NCBI RefSeq assembly: GCF_014645535.1
Contig: NZ_BMLX01000003.1
Coordinates: 186,001-250,000 of the forward strand
Direction of reading: 5' to 3'
Source: Silvimonas iriomotensis
GTDB lineage: Bacteria; Pseudomonadota; Gammaproteobacteria; Burkholderiales; Chitinibacteraceae
DNA length: 64,000 bases
Shown here: positions 18,998 through 26,795 of the stretch, in pieces
How positions within the stretch are numbered: the stretch's first letter is position 1
Layout of the letters: every line of letters begins with the position of its first letter
Translations under genes and position numbers: made by a program
Notes under the pieces: generated by a model
What the model was told of the DNA's origin: nothing
Databases searched by the model: none
Seen by the model: the letters and a program-made list of their open reading frames with translations, nothing else

Positions 18998-20328
18998 CCA
19001 CCACCCCTACCGGCGCCCGCTGGCCGCGCACCATGTTTACCCGCCTCTCGCTGGTTTTTCTGGGCGGGCTGTTATTGGCGCATGGCCTCACTTACGTGCT
19101 GATCGTGCGTGAGCGCGGCGCGGCCACCACCGACATGATGCTGGGGTATCTGGAAAAAGATGTCGCCAGCTCTGTCGCCTTGCTCGACCGTCTGCCAGCG
19201 GCTGAGCGCCCCACATGGTTGCCGCGTCTGGCGCGCCGCACCTATCAGTTTGAACTGGGCCAGGGCCTGGCGGGCGGCGTGCCGGATACCGAACTCTCCC
19301 GCCGTATTGCCGCCGCGTTTGTCGATGCCATTGGCCAGCATTACAGCGTTACCGCCAGCAAGGTGCCGGGCAGCCGTGACCGCGTCCAGGCCCATGTCAC
19401 GCTGCATGACGGCAGCGCGCTGACCATCGACATGATCCCGGCGCCATTGCCCATCCCCGCCTGGTTGCCGCTGTTGTTGCTGGCGCAGCTGCTGCTGATC
19501 GCCGCCGCGGTGTGGCTGGGTGTGCGGCTGGTGACGCAGCCGCTGGAAAAACTCGCCGCCGCTGCCGATACGCTGGGCCCGGATCTGAAAGCCGTGGCGC
19601 TGCCGGAAACCGGCCCCAGCGAGGTGATCCGCGCGGCGCGTGCCTTTAACGCCATGCAGACGCGCATTGCGCAATACATGGCTGAACGGGTGCAGATTCT
19701 GGCCGCGATCTCGCACGACCTGCAAACGCCGATCACCCGCATGCGGGTCCGGGCCGATCTGCTGGATGACACCGATCTGCGCGACAAACTCAACAAAGAC
19801 CTGACCGAGATGCAGTCCCTGGTCAAGGAAGGCGTGACCTATGCCCGCACCTTGCAAGGCGTGAACGAGCCGCCCGTGCGCATCGACCCGGACGCGCTCT
19901 TGAGCAGCATGGTTTACGACTACCAGGACGCCGGCCAGCCCGTCACGCTGGCAGGCCATGTGGGCGCCAAAGTGATCACGCGGCCACAAGCGCTCAAGCG
20001 CGTGCTGGGCAACCTGATTGATAACGCGCTCAAGTACGGCGGTAACGCAGATGTCACCGTCGCACTGGATGGCGCAGATGTGCTGGTCAGCGTCTGCGAC
20101 AACGGCCCCGGTATCCCGGCCGACCAGCTTGAAGCCGTGTTCCAGCCCTTTTTCCGGCTTGAAGGATCGCGCAACCGCGAGACCGGCGGCACCGGCCTGG
20201 GGCTAGCCATTGCCCGGCAGTTAAGTCAGGCCATGAACGCCGTTTTAACCCTGCAGAACCGCCCGGAAGGTGGAGTAGAGGCCCGACTCCGCTTCACGGC
20301 AGATAACCACTCCTGCCCATCCGGGTAA
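18994..20328 (+). CDS. EnvZ-type sensor histidine kinase
   Basis: 444 residues from ATG 18994; the in-frame upstream extension is the shadow of the small peptide gene. TM1 about 16-36, a periplasmic segment of about 110 residues, TM2 near 150-172, HAMP, then HisKA with AISHDLQTPITRMRVR and an ATPase domain with NLIDNALKYGG, DNGPGI and GGTGLGLAIARQ. Short sensor plus this H-box fits the EnvZ/RstB group that partners OmpR-type regulators; the regulator at 15493-16242 is the obvious candidate. Translation is coupled to the preceding peptide gene by an ATGA overlap. Confidence 0.88.
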   Translation: MTTTPTGARWPRTMFTRLSLVFLGGLLLAHGLTYVLIVRERGAATTDMMLGYLEKDVASSVALLDRLPAAERPTWLPRLARRTYQFELGQGLAGGVPDTELSRRIAAAFVDAIGQHYSVTASKVPGSRDRVQAHVTLHDGSALTIDMIPAPLPIPAWLPLLLLAQLLLIAAAVWLGVRLVTQPLEKLAAAADTLGPDLKAVALPETGPSEVIRAARAFNAMQTRIAQYMAERVQILAAISHDLQTPITRMRVRADLLDDTDLRDKLNKDLTEMQSLVKEGVTYARTLQGVNEPPVRIDPDALLSSMVYDYQDAGQPVTLAGHVGAKVITRPQALKRVLGNLIDNALKYGGNADVTVALDGADVLVSVCDNGPGIPADQLEAVFQPFFRLEGSRNRETGGTGLGLAIARQLSQAMNAVLTLQNRPEGGVEARLRFTADNHSCPSG

Positions 20329-20439
20329 GCCCCGCTCCAGCCCCGTTTTTTTCAATTACGTTAGCAACCGAAGCCCCTGTGCATGCAGCGGGTCAGGTGA
20401 CACGCACGCCTTGTTTTCATACATCAAAGGAAAAACATC

Positions 20440-21450
20440 ATGTCCCACGTTCTCAGCCAGCTGCGTTCCGGCCTTGCTGCCGCCGCCCTTGCCGGTCTCT
20501 CGCTGGCCCAGCCTGCCCATGCTGCCGACCCGGTGGTTGCCGGCGCGCATACTGAATTTGCCGCGCTCAAGCACATCAAGGCCGGCGTGCTGGATGTCGG
20601 TTACGCCGAAGACGGCCCCAAAAACGGCAAGCCGGTGATCCTGCTGCACGGCTGGCCGTATGACATCTACAGCTATGTCGATGTCGCCCCGGCGCTGGCC
20701 GCTGCGGGCTACCACGTGTACGTGCCTTATTTGCGCGGTTTTGGCACCACGCACTTCTTGTCGGCCGATACGCCGCGCAACGCGCAACAGGCCGCGCTGG
20801 CCAGCGATGTCATCGCCTTCATGGACGCGTTGCACATCGACAAGGCCATTCTGGGCGGTTACGACTGGGGTGGCCGCACCGCCGATATCGTCGCCGCGCT
20901 GTGGCCGGAGCGCACCAGGGCGCTGGTGTCCGTCAGCGGATATCTGATCGGCAGCCAGGAAGTGAACAAGGCGCCGCTCCCGCCAGCCGCCGAACTGCAA
21001 TGGTGGTACCAGTTTTACTTCTCTACCCCGCGCGGCGAAGCGGGCTACGCCAAGTACACCCACGACTTTGACCGCCTGATCTGGAAGACGGCCTCACCCG
21101 AGTGGAAGTTTGACGATGCCACTTTTAACCGCTCCGCCCAGGCCTTTGATAACCCGGATCACGTGGCGCTGACCATCCAGAACTACCGCTGGCGCCAGGG
21201 CCTGGCCCAGGGCGAAGCCAGATACGACGCCATCGAACAAAAGCTGGCGACCTTCCCGGCCATTACCGTGCCGACCATCACGCTGGAGGGCGATGCCAAC
21301 GGCGCGCCGCACCCGGCCCCGGCGGCTTATGCCAAGCGCTTTACCGGCAAGTATGAGCACCGCCAGGTGGATGGCGGTATCGGACACAACCTGCCGCAAG
21401 AAGCGCCGGCGGCATTTGTGCAAGCCATCGAGGACGTGGATCGCTTCTGA
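20440..21450 (+). CDS. secreted epoxide-hydrolase/dehalogenase-like alpha/beta hydrolase
   Basis: 336 residues with a signal peptide (cleavage near AQPAHAA, residue 28-30). The oxyanion motif is LLHGWPYD, the nucleophile is Asp in GGYDWGG, and the C-terminal His lies in GIGHNLPQE, all as in epoxide hydrolases and haloalkane dehalogenases. A periplasmic location is less usual for this group. It stands alone, with its own terminator behind it. Substrate unknown; hydrolysis of an epoxide or ester is likely. Confidence 0.82.
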   Translation: MSHVLSQLRSGLAAAALAGLSLAQPAHAADPVVAGAHTEFAALKHIKAGVLDVGYAEDGPKNGKPVILLHGWPYDIYSYVDVAPALAAAGYHVYVPYLRGFGTTHFLSADTPRNAQQAALASDVIAFMDALHIDKAILGGYDWGGRTADIVAALWPERTRALVSVSGYLIGSQEVNKAPLPPAAELQWWYQFYFSTPRGEAGYAKYTHDFDRLIWKTASPEWKFDDATFNRSAQAFDNPDHVALTIQNYRWRQGLAQGEARYDAIEQKLATFPAITVPTITLEGDANGAPHPAPAAYAKRFTGKYEHRQVDGGIGHNLPQEAPAAFVQAIEDVDRF

Positions 21451-21471
21451 TCCGTGCCCCGACCACACCCG

Positions 21472-21499
21472 GAAAGCACCCGTGGGGTGCTTTCTTTTT
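21472..21499 (+). terminator. intrinsic terminator of the epoxide-hydrolase-like gene
   Basis: GAAAGCACC (21472-21480) pairs with GGTGCTTTC (21486-21494), followed by five T (21495-21499). It separates this gene from the ohr gene. Confidence 0.88.
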
Positions 21500-21706
21500 G
21501 CCTGGCTAACCCACGCCAGCGCGCCAGACAGCCAGAGATTTGTAGGGTTTTGTAGCACAGCGTGCGCTGTACACAGTCGCATGCGCAGGCCGGTGTTTGC
21601 GGCTACATCCGCGATACATCGGGCCGGTTAAATGTGTTCCGTGTTCAGGGCCGACCGGGCCGGAACAAACCACCAGCAAGCCATCAGTTCATACAAGGAG
21701 AAAGTC

Positions 21707-22123
21707 ATGACACAGATCGAAAACGTGCTGTACACCGCCCAGGTCAACGTAACCGGCGGCCGTGAAGGCCAGGCCCACAGCGACGACGGTCGCCTTGATA
21801 TCAAGCTCTCGCCCCCGGGCAGCAAGGGGGCCGGCACCAACCCGGAACAACTGCTGGCCGCCGGCTGGTCTGCCTGCTTTATCGGCGCCATGAACCGCGC
21901 TGCCAGCAAGTTGCAAGTGAAGCTGCCGGCAGATGCATGGCTGCATACCGAGATTGATCTGGGCACGGCGGCGGACGAGTTCTTCCTGCAAGCGCGCCTG
22001 ACCGTGCACCTGCCGGGGATCGAAGCAGAGACGGCCCGCAAGGTGGTGGATGGCGCACACCAGATCTGCCCGTATTCCAAGGCACTGCGTAACAACATCC
22101 ATATCGAGCTCTTGCTGGCCTGA
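21707..22123 (+). CDS. ohr: organic hydroperoxide resistance protein (OsmC/Ohr family)
   Basis: 138 residues from ATG 21707 with AAGGAG (21695-21700). The Ohr signature is clear: NVTGGREGQA with the conserved Arg19, GTNPEQLLAAGWSACFIGA with reactive Cys57, and HQICPYSKALRNNI with resolving Cys121. Ohr reduces organic and lipid hydroperoxides using lipoylated proteins as reductant. No MarR-type OhrR gene is adjacent. It heads a run of co-oriented redox genes. A 14-bp dyad (ACAGCG-TG-CGCTGT, 21557-21570) lies 137 bases upstream and does not resemble the AT-rich OhrR operator. Confidence 0.92.
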   Translation: MTQIENVLYTAQVNVTGGREGQAHSDDGRLDIKLSPPGSKGAGTNPEQLLAAGWSACFIGAMNRAASKLQVKLPADAWLHTEIDLGTAADEFFLQARLTVHLPGIEAETARKVVDGAHQICPYSKALRNNIHIELLLA

Positions 22124-22209
22124 TCACAAGTCAGACTGGTTGACGTGTCCGGGCGTGGCCGTATCCGCGCCGCCGCCCGGCGCAATTCCTGAACCCACGA
22201 GGTGCAATC

Positions 22210-22764
22210 ATGAGAACCCTGCTTTGTGTTATCGCGCTTGCCGCTGCATGTGTCGGTGCCGTGGCTTTCGGTACCCAGACCCATGGCGGCAACCCCACTG
22301 CGGCCAGCCACACCGCCGCGCCGGAATTTACCGGCGTTACCCAGTGGATCAACTCCCCGCCGCTGACCATGAACCAGCTGCGTGGCAAGGTGGTGCTGGT
22401 CGATTTCTGGACGTATTCCTGCATCAACTGCATTCACACGCTGCCCCACGTGAAAGCCTGGTACGACAAGTACAAGGATCAGGGCCTCGTGGTGGTGGGC
22501 GTCCACACTCCGGAATACCCCTACGAAGCCTCGACCGCCAATCTGCAAGACGCCATCAAGCGCTATGGCATTCATTACCCGGTGGCGCAAGATAACCACA
22601 ACAGCAACTGGGACGCCTGGCAAAACCAGTTCTGGCCGGCGATCTATCTGGTGGATGCGCAAGGACAGGTGGTTTACCGCACCATTGGCGAAGGCCAGTA
22701 TGACGAAACCGAGGCGCAGATCCAGCAGTTGCTGGCGCAGGCCCGCACCGCGCCAAGGTCATGA
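22210..22764 (+). CDS. exported thioredoxin-like protein (TlpA/DipZ-type)
   Basis: 184 residues. An N-terminal hydrophobic segment (1-20) acts as signal or anchor; GAGGTG precedes the ATG. The thioredoxin fold carries the redox motif CINC (C71, C74) in FWTYSCINCIHTLPHV, which is the variant seen in the C-terminal domain of DipZ-type proteins. The second half has the cis-Pro region FWPAIYLVDAQGQ. It should work as a periplasmic thiol-disulfide exchange protein. It lies 86 bases behind ohr and is followed by a 24-bp palindrome. Confidence 0.85.
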   Translation: MRTLLCVIALAAACVGAVAFGTQTHGGNPTAASHTAAPEFTGVTQWINSPPLTMNQLRGKVVLVDFWTYSCINCIHTLPHVKAWYDKYKDQGLVVVGVHTPEYPYEASTANLQDAIKRYGIHYPVAQDNHNSNWDAWQNQFWPAIYLVDAQGQVVYRTIGEGQYDETEAQIQQLLAQARTAPRS

Positions 22765-22787
22765 AATGTCAGCGTGATCTGACATTT
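22764..22787. promoter_or_regulatory. 24-bp palindrome upstream of the cysteine-dioxygenase-like gene
   Basis: AAATGTCAG (22764-22772) and CTGACATTT (22779-22787) are perfect inverted repeats with a six-base spacer. No T tract follows, so it is not an intrinsic terminator. It begins on the last base of the thioredoxin-like gene and sits 101 bases before the next ATG. Its size and spacing fit a Crp/Fnr-type or other dimeric operator. Confidence 0.6.
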
Positions 22788-22888
22788 GATTCTGCTGGCG
22801 GTTTGTACCAGGCTGAGCGCTAACGCCGTTGATGTCCGGGTCGCAGGCATGCTGTGGCCCGGTTTGCCCTTGCCACCGTGAAGACGCC

Positions 22889-23458
22889 ATGACCACGACC
22901 GCCCTGGATTCATTTATCCGCGACGCCAGCCTGTGCAGCCACCAGCAGCCGGACCCGGCCGATTGCGTGCTGGCCCTGGCCCCGCTGATGCTTGACCTGA
23001 TCGAACACGCCGGCTCTTTTCTGGAGCCGCAGCATTTTCGCAGCGACCCGGCCACCTACACCCGCAACCTGATCTACTGCGCGCCGGATGCCGGCTTGTC
23101 TTTGTACGCGCTGGTGTGGCTGCCTGGCCAGTGGACGCCAGTGCATGATCACGGCAGCTGGGGCGTGGTGGGCGTGGTGGAAGGCGTGCTGGAAGAACGC
23201 AGCTATGTGCGCCTTTCGCCAGACCGGCACGCGGATGAAGACATTGATCTGGCCCGTGGCGGCACCTTGCTGCTGGGGCGCGGCGCGGTCACCAGTTTTG
23301 TGCCCAATCCCGATCATATCCACGTCACCGGCGTGCCGCAGGGGCGGGGGCGGGCAGTGAGTCTGCATCTGTATGGCCGCACCATGAACAGCTTCAACAT
23401 TTATGATGTCGGCTCGCGCCGCCGCCAGCGCATTGATGTGTCACATAATGAGAGTTAA
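22889..23458 (+). CDS. cysteine-dioxygenase-like cupin protein
   Basis: 189 residues from ATG 22889 (upstream in-frame starts at 22829/22832 lack support). The cupin fold shows WTPVHDHGSWGVVGVVEG with iron ligands H86 and H88, and a late His in NPDHIHVTGV (H143/H145), as in the cysteine dioxygenase type I superfamily (PF05995/COG5553). Relatives oxidise cysteine or other thiols with O2. Between a thioredoxin-like gene and a Crp/Fnr regulator, with a persulfide dioxygenase downstream, a sulfur substrate is likely, though 3-mercaptopropionate or another thiol is equally possible. Confidence 0.8.
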   Translation: MTTTALDSFIRDASLCSHQQPDPADCVLALAPLMLDLIEHAGSFLEPQHFRSDPATYTRNLIYCAPDAGLSLYALVWLPGQWTPVHDHGSWGVVGVVEGVLEERSYVRLSPDRHADEDIDLARGGTLLLGRGAVTSFVPNPDHIHVTGVPQGRGRAVSLHLYGRTMNSFNIYDVGSRRRQRIDVSHNES

Positions 23459-23507
23459 ATGGCGGCCGCCGTCATGTTCATGCTGACTACTTGCTGAAGG
23501 TGTTGCG

Positions 23508-24173
23508 TTGATCAATCCCGATATCCAGTCCCGCGTGCTGGCGCTGTACCCCTTGCTGGCAGATCTGCCGGCGGCAGATCGCGACCGGCTGTTTGCCAAT
23601 GCCACCTATATGAAGGTGCCTGATGGCGCGCTGATGTTTGATGAAAACCAGCCGTGCATGGGGTTCCCGTTGCTGATATCGGGCAGCGCGCGGGTGATCA
23701 AATCGTCCCCCAGCGGGCGTGATCTGTACCTGTACCAGGTGTTACCGGGCGAGACCTGTATTCTGACCAGCAGTTGCCTGCTGGCCAATTCGCCATATCA
23801 GGCGCGCGGCGTAGTGCAGGAGGAACTGGAGCTGGTGGTGCTGCCGCCGGGTTCTTTCAAGCAGTTGTTCGGGCAGCTGGAACAGTTTCGCAACCAGGTG
23901 TTCAACCGGTTTTCCGAGCGTTTGACTGAACTGATGAACCTCGTGACTGCCGTTGCATTCCAGAAACTGGACCAGCGGCTGGCGGCGTTATTGATCTCGC
24001 GCCCGTCGCCAGTGGAACTCACGCATCAGGCCATGGCCGACGAGCTGGGCAGCTTCCGGGAACTGGTCAGCCGGTTGCTGAAAGACTTCGAAAACCGCGG
24101 CTGGGTGCGGCTGGAGCGCGGGCAGGTGTGCGTGCTTGATGCGGCGTCTTTGAAAAAACTTGTCAATTTCTGA
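23508..24173 (+). CDS. Crp/Fnr-family transcription regulator
   Basis: 221 residues from TTG 23508, supported by GAAGG (23496-23500). cNMP-binding-type effector domain (about 20-130), dimer helix, then HTH_Crp (about 165-215). There is no N-terminal Fe-S cysteine cluster as in FNR; instead C84 and C90 lie in GETCILTSSC within the sensor domain, a possible thiol switch. The recognition helix reads SFRELVSRLL: R184, E185 and R189 match the CRP residues that read GTGA half-sites. A GGTGA-N6-TCACC palindrome directly follows the gene, upstream of the peroxiredoxin. Confidence 0.9.
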   Translation: MINPDIQSRVLALYPLLADLPAADRDRLFANATYMKVPDGALMFDENQPCMGFPLLISGSARVIKSSPSGRDLYLYQVLPGETCILTSSCLLANSPYQARGVVQEELELVVLPPGSFKQLFGQLEQFRNQVFNRFSERLTELMNLVTAVAFQKLDQRLAALLISRPSPVELTHQAMADELGSFRELVSRLLKDFENRGWVRLERGQVCVLDAASLKKLVNF

Positions 24174-24176
24174 AAG

Positions 24177-24202
24177 CTTGGTGATTTTTATCACCAAGTT
24201 TT
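24177..24202 (+). promoter_or_regulatory. GGTGA-N6-TCACC palindrome: Crp/Fnr operator and/or terminator
   Basis: CTTGGTGA (24177-24184) and TCACCAAG (24191-24198) flank TTTTTA and are followed by four T. It could end the regulator transcript. Its half-site and six-base spacing also equal the CRP-type architecture predicted from the recognition helix of the regulator encoded just upstream, and it lies 87 bases before the peroxiredoxin start. It may do both. Confidence 0.65.
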
Positions 24203-24284
24203 AGCGTGCCCCTGCCGGATACTGCAGCCAGATCCAGGACGGGTCTCTCGTCAGCCTTTCAACGGTTTCACAGGAGCACGCACC

Positions 24285-24941
24285 ATGTCTTTGCGCATCA
24301 ACGATATCGCCCCCAATTTCACCGCGCGCACCACGCACGGCATCCTCGATTTTCATACCTGGATTGGCGAGCAGTGGGCCATCCTGTTTTCGCACCCCAA
24401 AGATTTCACCCCGGTTTGCACCACTGAACTGGGCTATATGGCCCGGATCGAGCCCGAATTCACCCGCCGCAACGCCAAGCTGATCGGCCTGTCGGTCGAT
24501 GCCGTGGAAAACCACGAAAAATGGGCGGCTGACATTGAAGAAACTCAGGGCGCTGCGGTGAAGTACCCGATGATTGGCGACACCGATCTGAACGTGGCCA
24601 AGCTCTACAACATGCTGCCCGCCGATGAAGCCGGCGGCGCCGAAGGCCGCACTGCCGCCACCAACGCAACCGTGCGTTCGGTCTTCATCATCGGCCCGGA
24701 CAAGCGCATCAAGCTGATGCTGACTTACCCCATGACCACCGGCCGCAATTTTGATGAAATCCTGCGCGTGCTCGATTCCATGCAACTGACCGCCCGGCAT
24801 AAAGTGGCCACCCCGGTGAACTGGAAGCAGGGCGACGATGTGATCATCACGCCGGCCGTCAGCAATGAAGAAGCCGCGGAACGTTTCCCCGGTTTCAAGA
24901 CCATCAAGCCGTATCTGCGCACCACAAAACAACCTGGCTGA
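24285..24941 (+). CDS. 1-Cys peroxiredoxin (Prx6 type)
   Basis: 218 residues with AGGAG upstream. The peroxidatic motif FTPVCTTE places the catalytic Cys at residue 45. No other cysteine is present, so it is a true 1-Cys enzyme that needs an external thiol. The long C-terminal part (TPVNWKQGDDVIITPAVS) is typical of the Prx6 group. It reduces peroxides and can also be hit by persulfides. Neighbours (Crp/Fnr regulator upstream, persulfide dioxygenase downstream) suggest shared control. Confidence 0.92.
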   Translation: MSLRINDIAPNFTARTTHGILDFHTWIGEQWAILFSHPKDFTPVCTTELGYMARIEPEFTRRNAKLIGLSVDAVENHEKWAADIEETQGAAVKYPMIGDTDLNVAKLYNMLPADEAGGAEGRTAATNATVRSVFIIGPDKRIKLMLTYPMTTGRNFDEILRVLDSMQLTARHKVATPVNWKQGDDVIITPAVSNEEAAERFPGFKTIKPYLRTTKQPG

Positions 24942-24954
24942 ATGTCATAACCCG

Positions 24955-24993
24955 GGTATGGCGGGCCACGCGGCTGGCCATACCGCCCCTTTT
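24955..24993 (+). terminator. hairpin with short T run between peroxiredoxin and persulfide dioxygenase
   Basis: GGTATGGC (24955-24962) pairs with GCCATACC (24977-24984); a GC-rich loop and then TTTT (24990-24993) follow. It is a weak intrinsic terminator or attenuating hairpin just before the ribosome site (AGGTGA) of the next gene. Confidence 0.45.
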
Positions 24994-25005
24994 GCAGGTG
25001 ACATC

Positions 25006-26070
25006 ATGATCTTGCGCCAGTTGTTTGATCCGGTTTCCTCCACCTACACCTACCTTCTGGGCGATGCCGGCGATGCCGTGCTGATCGACCCCGTGTTTGA
25101 ACAGGTGCCGCGTGACCTGGCGCTTTTGCAAGAACTGGGGCTGCGCTTGCTGACCAGCCTGGATACGCATGTTCATGCCGATCACGTCACCGGCGCCTGG
25201 CGGCTGAGCCAGCGCAGCGGCAGTCGTATCGGCCTGGCGGCGGCAGCGGGCGCCAGCGGGGTGGACCGGCCCTTGCAGCATGGCGATCGCATTGAATTTG
25301 GTCGGCGTTATCTTAGTGTGCGCGCTACGCCGGGCCACACCAACGGCTGCCTGACCTATGTGCTCGATGACGAAAGCATGGCCTTTACCGGCGACAGCCT
25401 GCTGATCCGCGGCTGTGGCCGTACCGACTTTCAGGGCGGCAGCCCGGAGCAACTGTTTGCTTCCGTGCGCGAACAGATTCTGACGCTGCCAGACGCCTGT
25501 CTGCTGTACCCGGGGCACGATTATCGCGGCATTACCGTAACCAGCGTGGCGGAAGAACGCCGCTTTAACCCGCGACTTGGCGGCGATGCAGATCTGGGCG
25601 ACTTTGCCGGCCACATGAACAACCTGAACCTGCCGCACCCCAAGCTGATTGCCGTTGCCGTGCCAGCCAATCTGCGCTGCGGTCAGCCCGAAGGCGGGGC
25701 CGCGCTGCCCGCCACGCCAGACTGGGCCCCGCTCACGCTGCGCTTTAGCGGCGTGTGGGAAATCGAGCCGCTGGCGCTGCTGGAACACATGGCCGACGCC
25801 CAGATTGTCGATGTCCGGGAAGCGCCGGAATTTATCGACCGGTTAGGGCATCTGGAAGGCGCCGTGCTGATCCCGCTCTCGCAACTGACCGCCCGCCAGG
25901 CCGAACTGGACGCGCAACGCCCGGTCGTGGCGGTATGCCGCTCTGGCATCCGCTCCGCCCAGGCCAGCGTACTGCTGACCAAGGCCGGCTTCGGCCAGGT
26001 TGCCAATCTGGCTGGCGGCATGCTGCGCTGGAAAATTGAAGGCCTGCCCGTCGCGCCAGACAGCCTGTGA
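25006..26070 (+). CDS. persulfide dioxygenase-rhodanese fusion (ETHE1-like MBL + rhodanese)
   Basis: 354 residues from ATG 25006 with AGGTGA upstream. Residues 1-230 are an ETHE1-type metallo-beta-lactamase fold: THVHADH (H55, H57, D59, H60), TPGHTNG (H111), FTGDSL (D130) and YPGHDY (H171). ETHE1 enzymes use one iron to oxidise glutathione persulfide to sulfite. Residues about 255-350 are a rhodanese domain with active-site Cys311 in CRSGIRS, which moves sulfur between thiosulfate and thiols. Both activities on one chain are known from Burkholderia PRF and CstB-type proteins. It closes the redox block. Confidence 0.92.
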   Translation: MILRQLFDPVSSTYTYLLGDAGDAVLIDPVFEQVPRDLALLQELGLRLLTSLDTHVHADHVTGAWRLSQRSGSRIGLAAAAGASGVDRPLQHGDRIEFGRRYLSVRATPGHTNGCLTYVLDDESMAFTGDSLLIRGCGRTDFQGGSPEQLFASVREQILTLPDACLLYPGHDYRGITVTSVAEERRFNPRLGGDADLGDFAGHMNNLNLPHPKLIAVAVPANLRCGQPEGGAALPATPDWAPLTLRFSGVWEIEPLALLEHMADAQIVDVREAPEFIDRLGHLEGAVLIPLSQLTARQAELDAQRPVVAVCRSGIRSAQASVLLTKAGFGQVANLAGGMLRWKIEGLPVAPDSL

Positions 26071-26126
26071 GCGTCAGACCGCTTCAGGCGCCCGGCTTGG
26101 CGCCGGTTGCCATCCGGCCGCTCGCG

Positions 26127-26155
26127 TTGTTTAGGAAATGAGCGTTTCCTATAAT
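26127..26155 (+). promoter_or_regulatory. TetR promoter with embedded operator
   Basis: -35 TTGTTT (26127-26132) and -10 TATAAT (26150-26155) are separated by exactly 17 bases. The spacer is filled by the inverted repeat AGGAAA-N6-TTTCCT (26133-26150). The predicted +1 coincides with the ATG at 26162, so the mRNA is probably leaderless and repressed by its own product. Confidence 0.7.
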
Positions 26156-26161
26156 GCGTTC

Positions 26162-26794
26162 ATGACAGCAGAATCGACCCGGCCTCGCAGCGCCGGCCGC
26201 CCCAGAGAGTTTGATGTCGATACCGCGCTGGATCACGCGGCAAGGGTGTTCCGTCAGCGCGGTTATCACGCCACCTCCATCAGTGATCTGGGCGCTGCCA
26301 TGCAATTGACGGCGGGCAGCATCTACAAGGCGTTTACCGACAAACGCGCAGTCTTCATGGCAACGCTGGACCGCTACAGCGGACAGCGGCGCCGGCTGAT
26401 GGCCTCGCAACTGGCGGCAGAGCCGACCGGGCGGGAGAAAATCCGCGCCATGCTGCAGTTTTATGCAGATGCCGCCCACGGCGAAGAAGGCCGGGATGGA
26501 TGCCTCGTCGTCGGCAGCGTGGTTGAACTGAGCACTTTTGATCCGGAACTGGCCGCCCACGTCACCGGCCTGCTGCAACAGACCCAAGACCTGCTGCAGG
26601 CGCTGGTTGAGGCTGGCATGGCCGACGGTTCCATTGCCGCTGATACCGATCCGCACGCGGTGACGCTCACGCTGCTCAGCGTGCTTGAAGGACTGCGGGT
26701 TCTGGGCAAATGCGGCCGCAGCCGCGCTGAAATGCTCTCTGCCGCCGACGCGGCCATGGCAATGCTGCGCCCGGCCGCCAGACAAGATCGCTAG
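26162..26794 (+). CDS. TetR/AcrR-family regulator
   Basis: 210 residues from ATG 26162; an in-frame ATG at 26138 lies inside the promoter and is unlikely. The N-terminal helix-turn-helix runs about 17-62 with GYHATSISDLGAAMQLTAGS and YKAFTDKRAVF. The ligand domain contains an FYADAAHGEEGRDGCLVVGS stretch common in TetR_C_6-type repressors. No target gene is divergent; the next gene is convergent and one base away. It probably controls itself and a distant gene, often an oxidoreductase or efflux gene in this subgroup. Confidence 0.85.
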   Translation: MTAESTRPRSAGRPREFDVDTALDHAARVFRQRGYHATSISDLGAAMQLTAGSIYKAFTDKRAVFMATLDRYSGQRRRLMASQLAAEPTGREKIRAMLQFYADAAHGEEGRDGCLVVGSVVELSTFDPELAAHVTGLLQQTQDLLQALVEAGMADGSIAADTDPHAVTLTLLSVLEGLRVLGKCGRSRAEMLSAADAAMAMLRPAARQDR

Positions 26795-26795
26795 C

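Noticed and set aside
21557-21570. ACAGCG-TG-CGCTGT dyad as an OhrR operator
   Set aside because: OhrR sites are AT-rich; this one is GC-rich and no ohrR gene is adjacent, so I left it only as a note.
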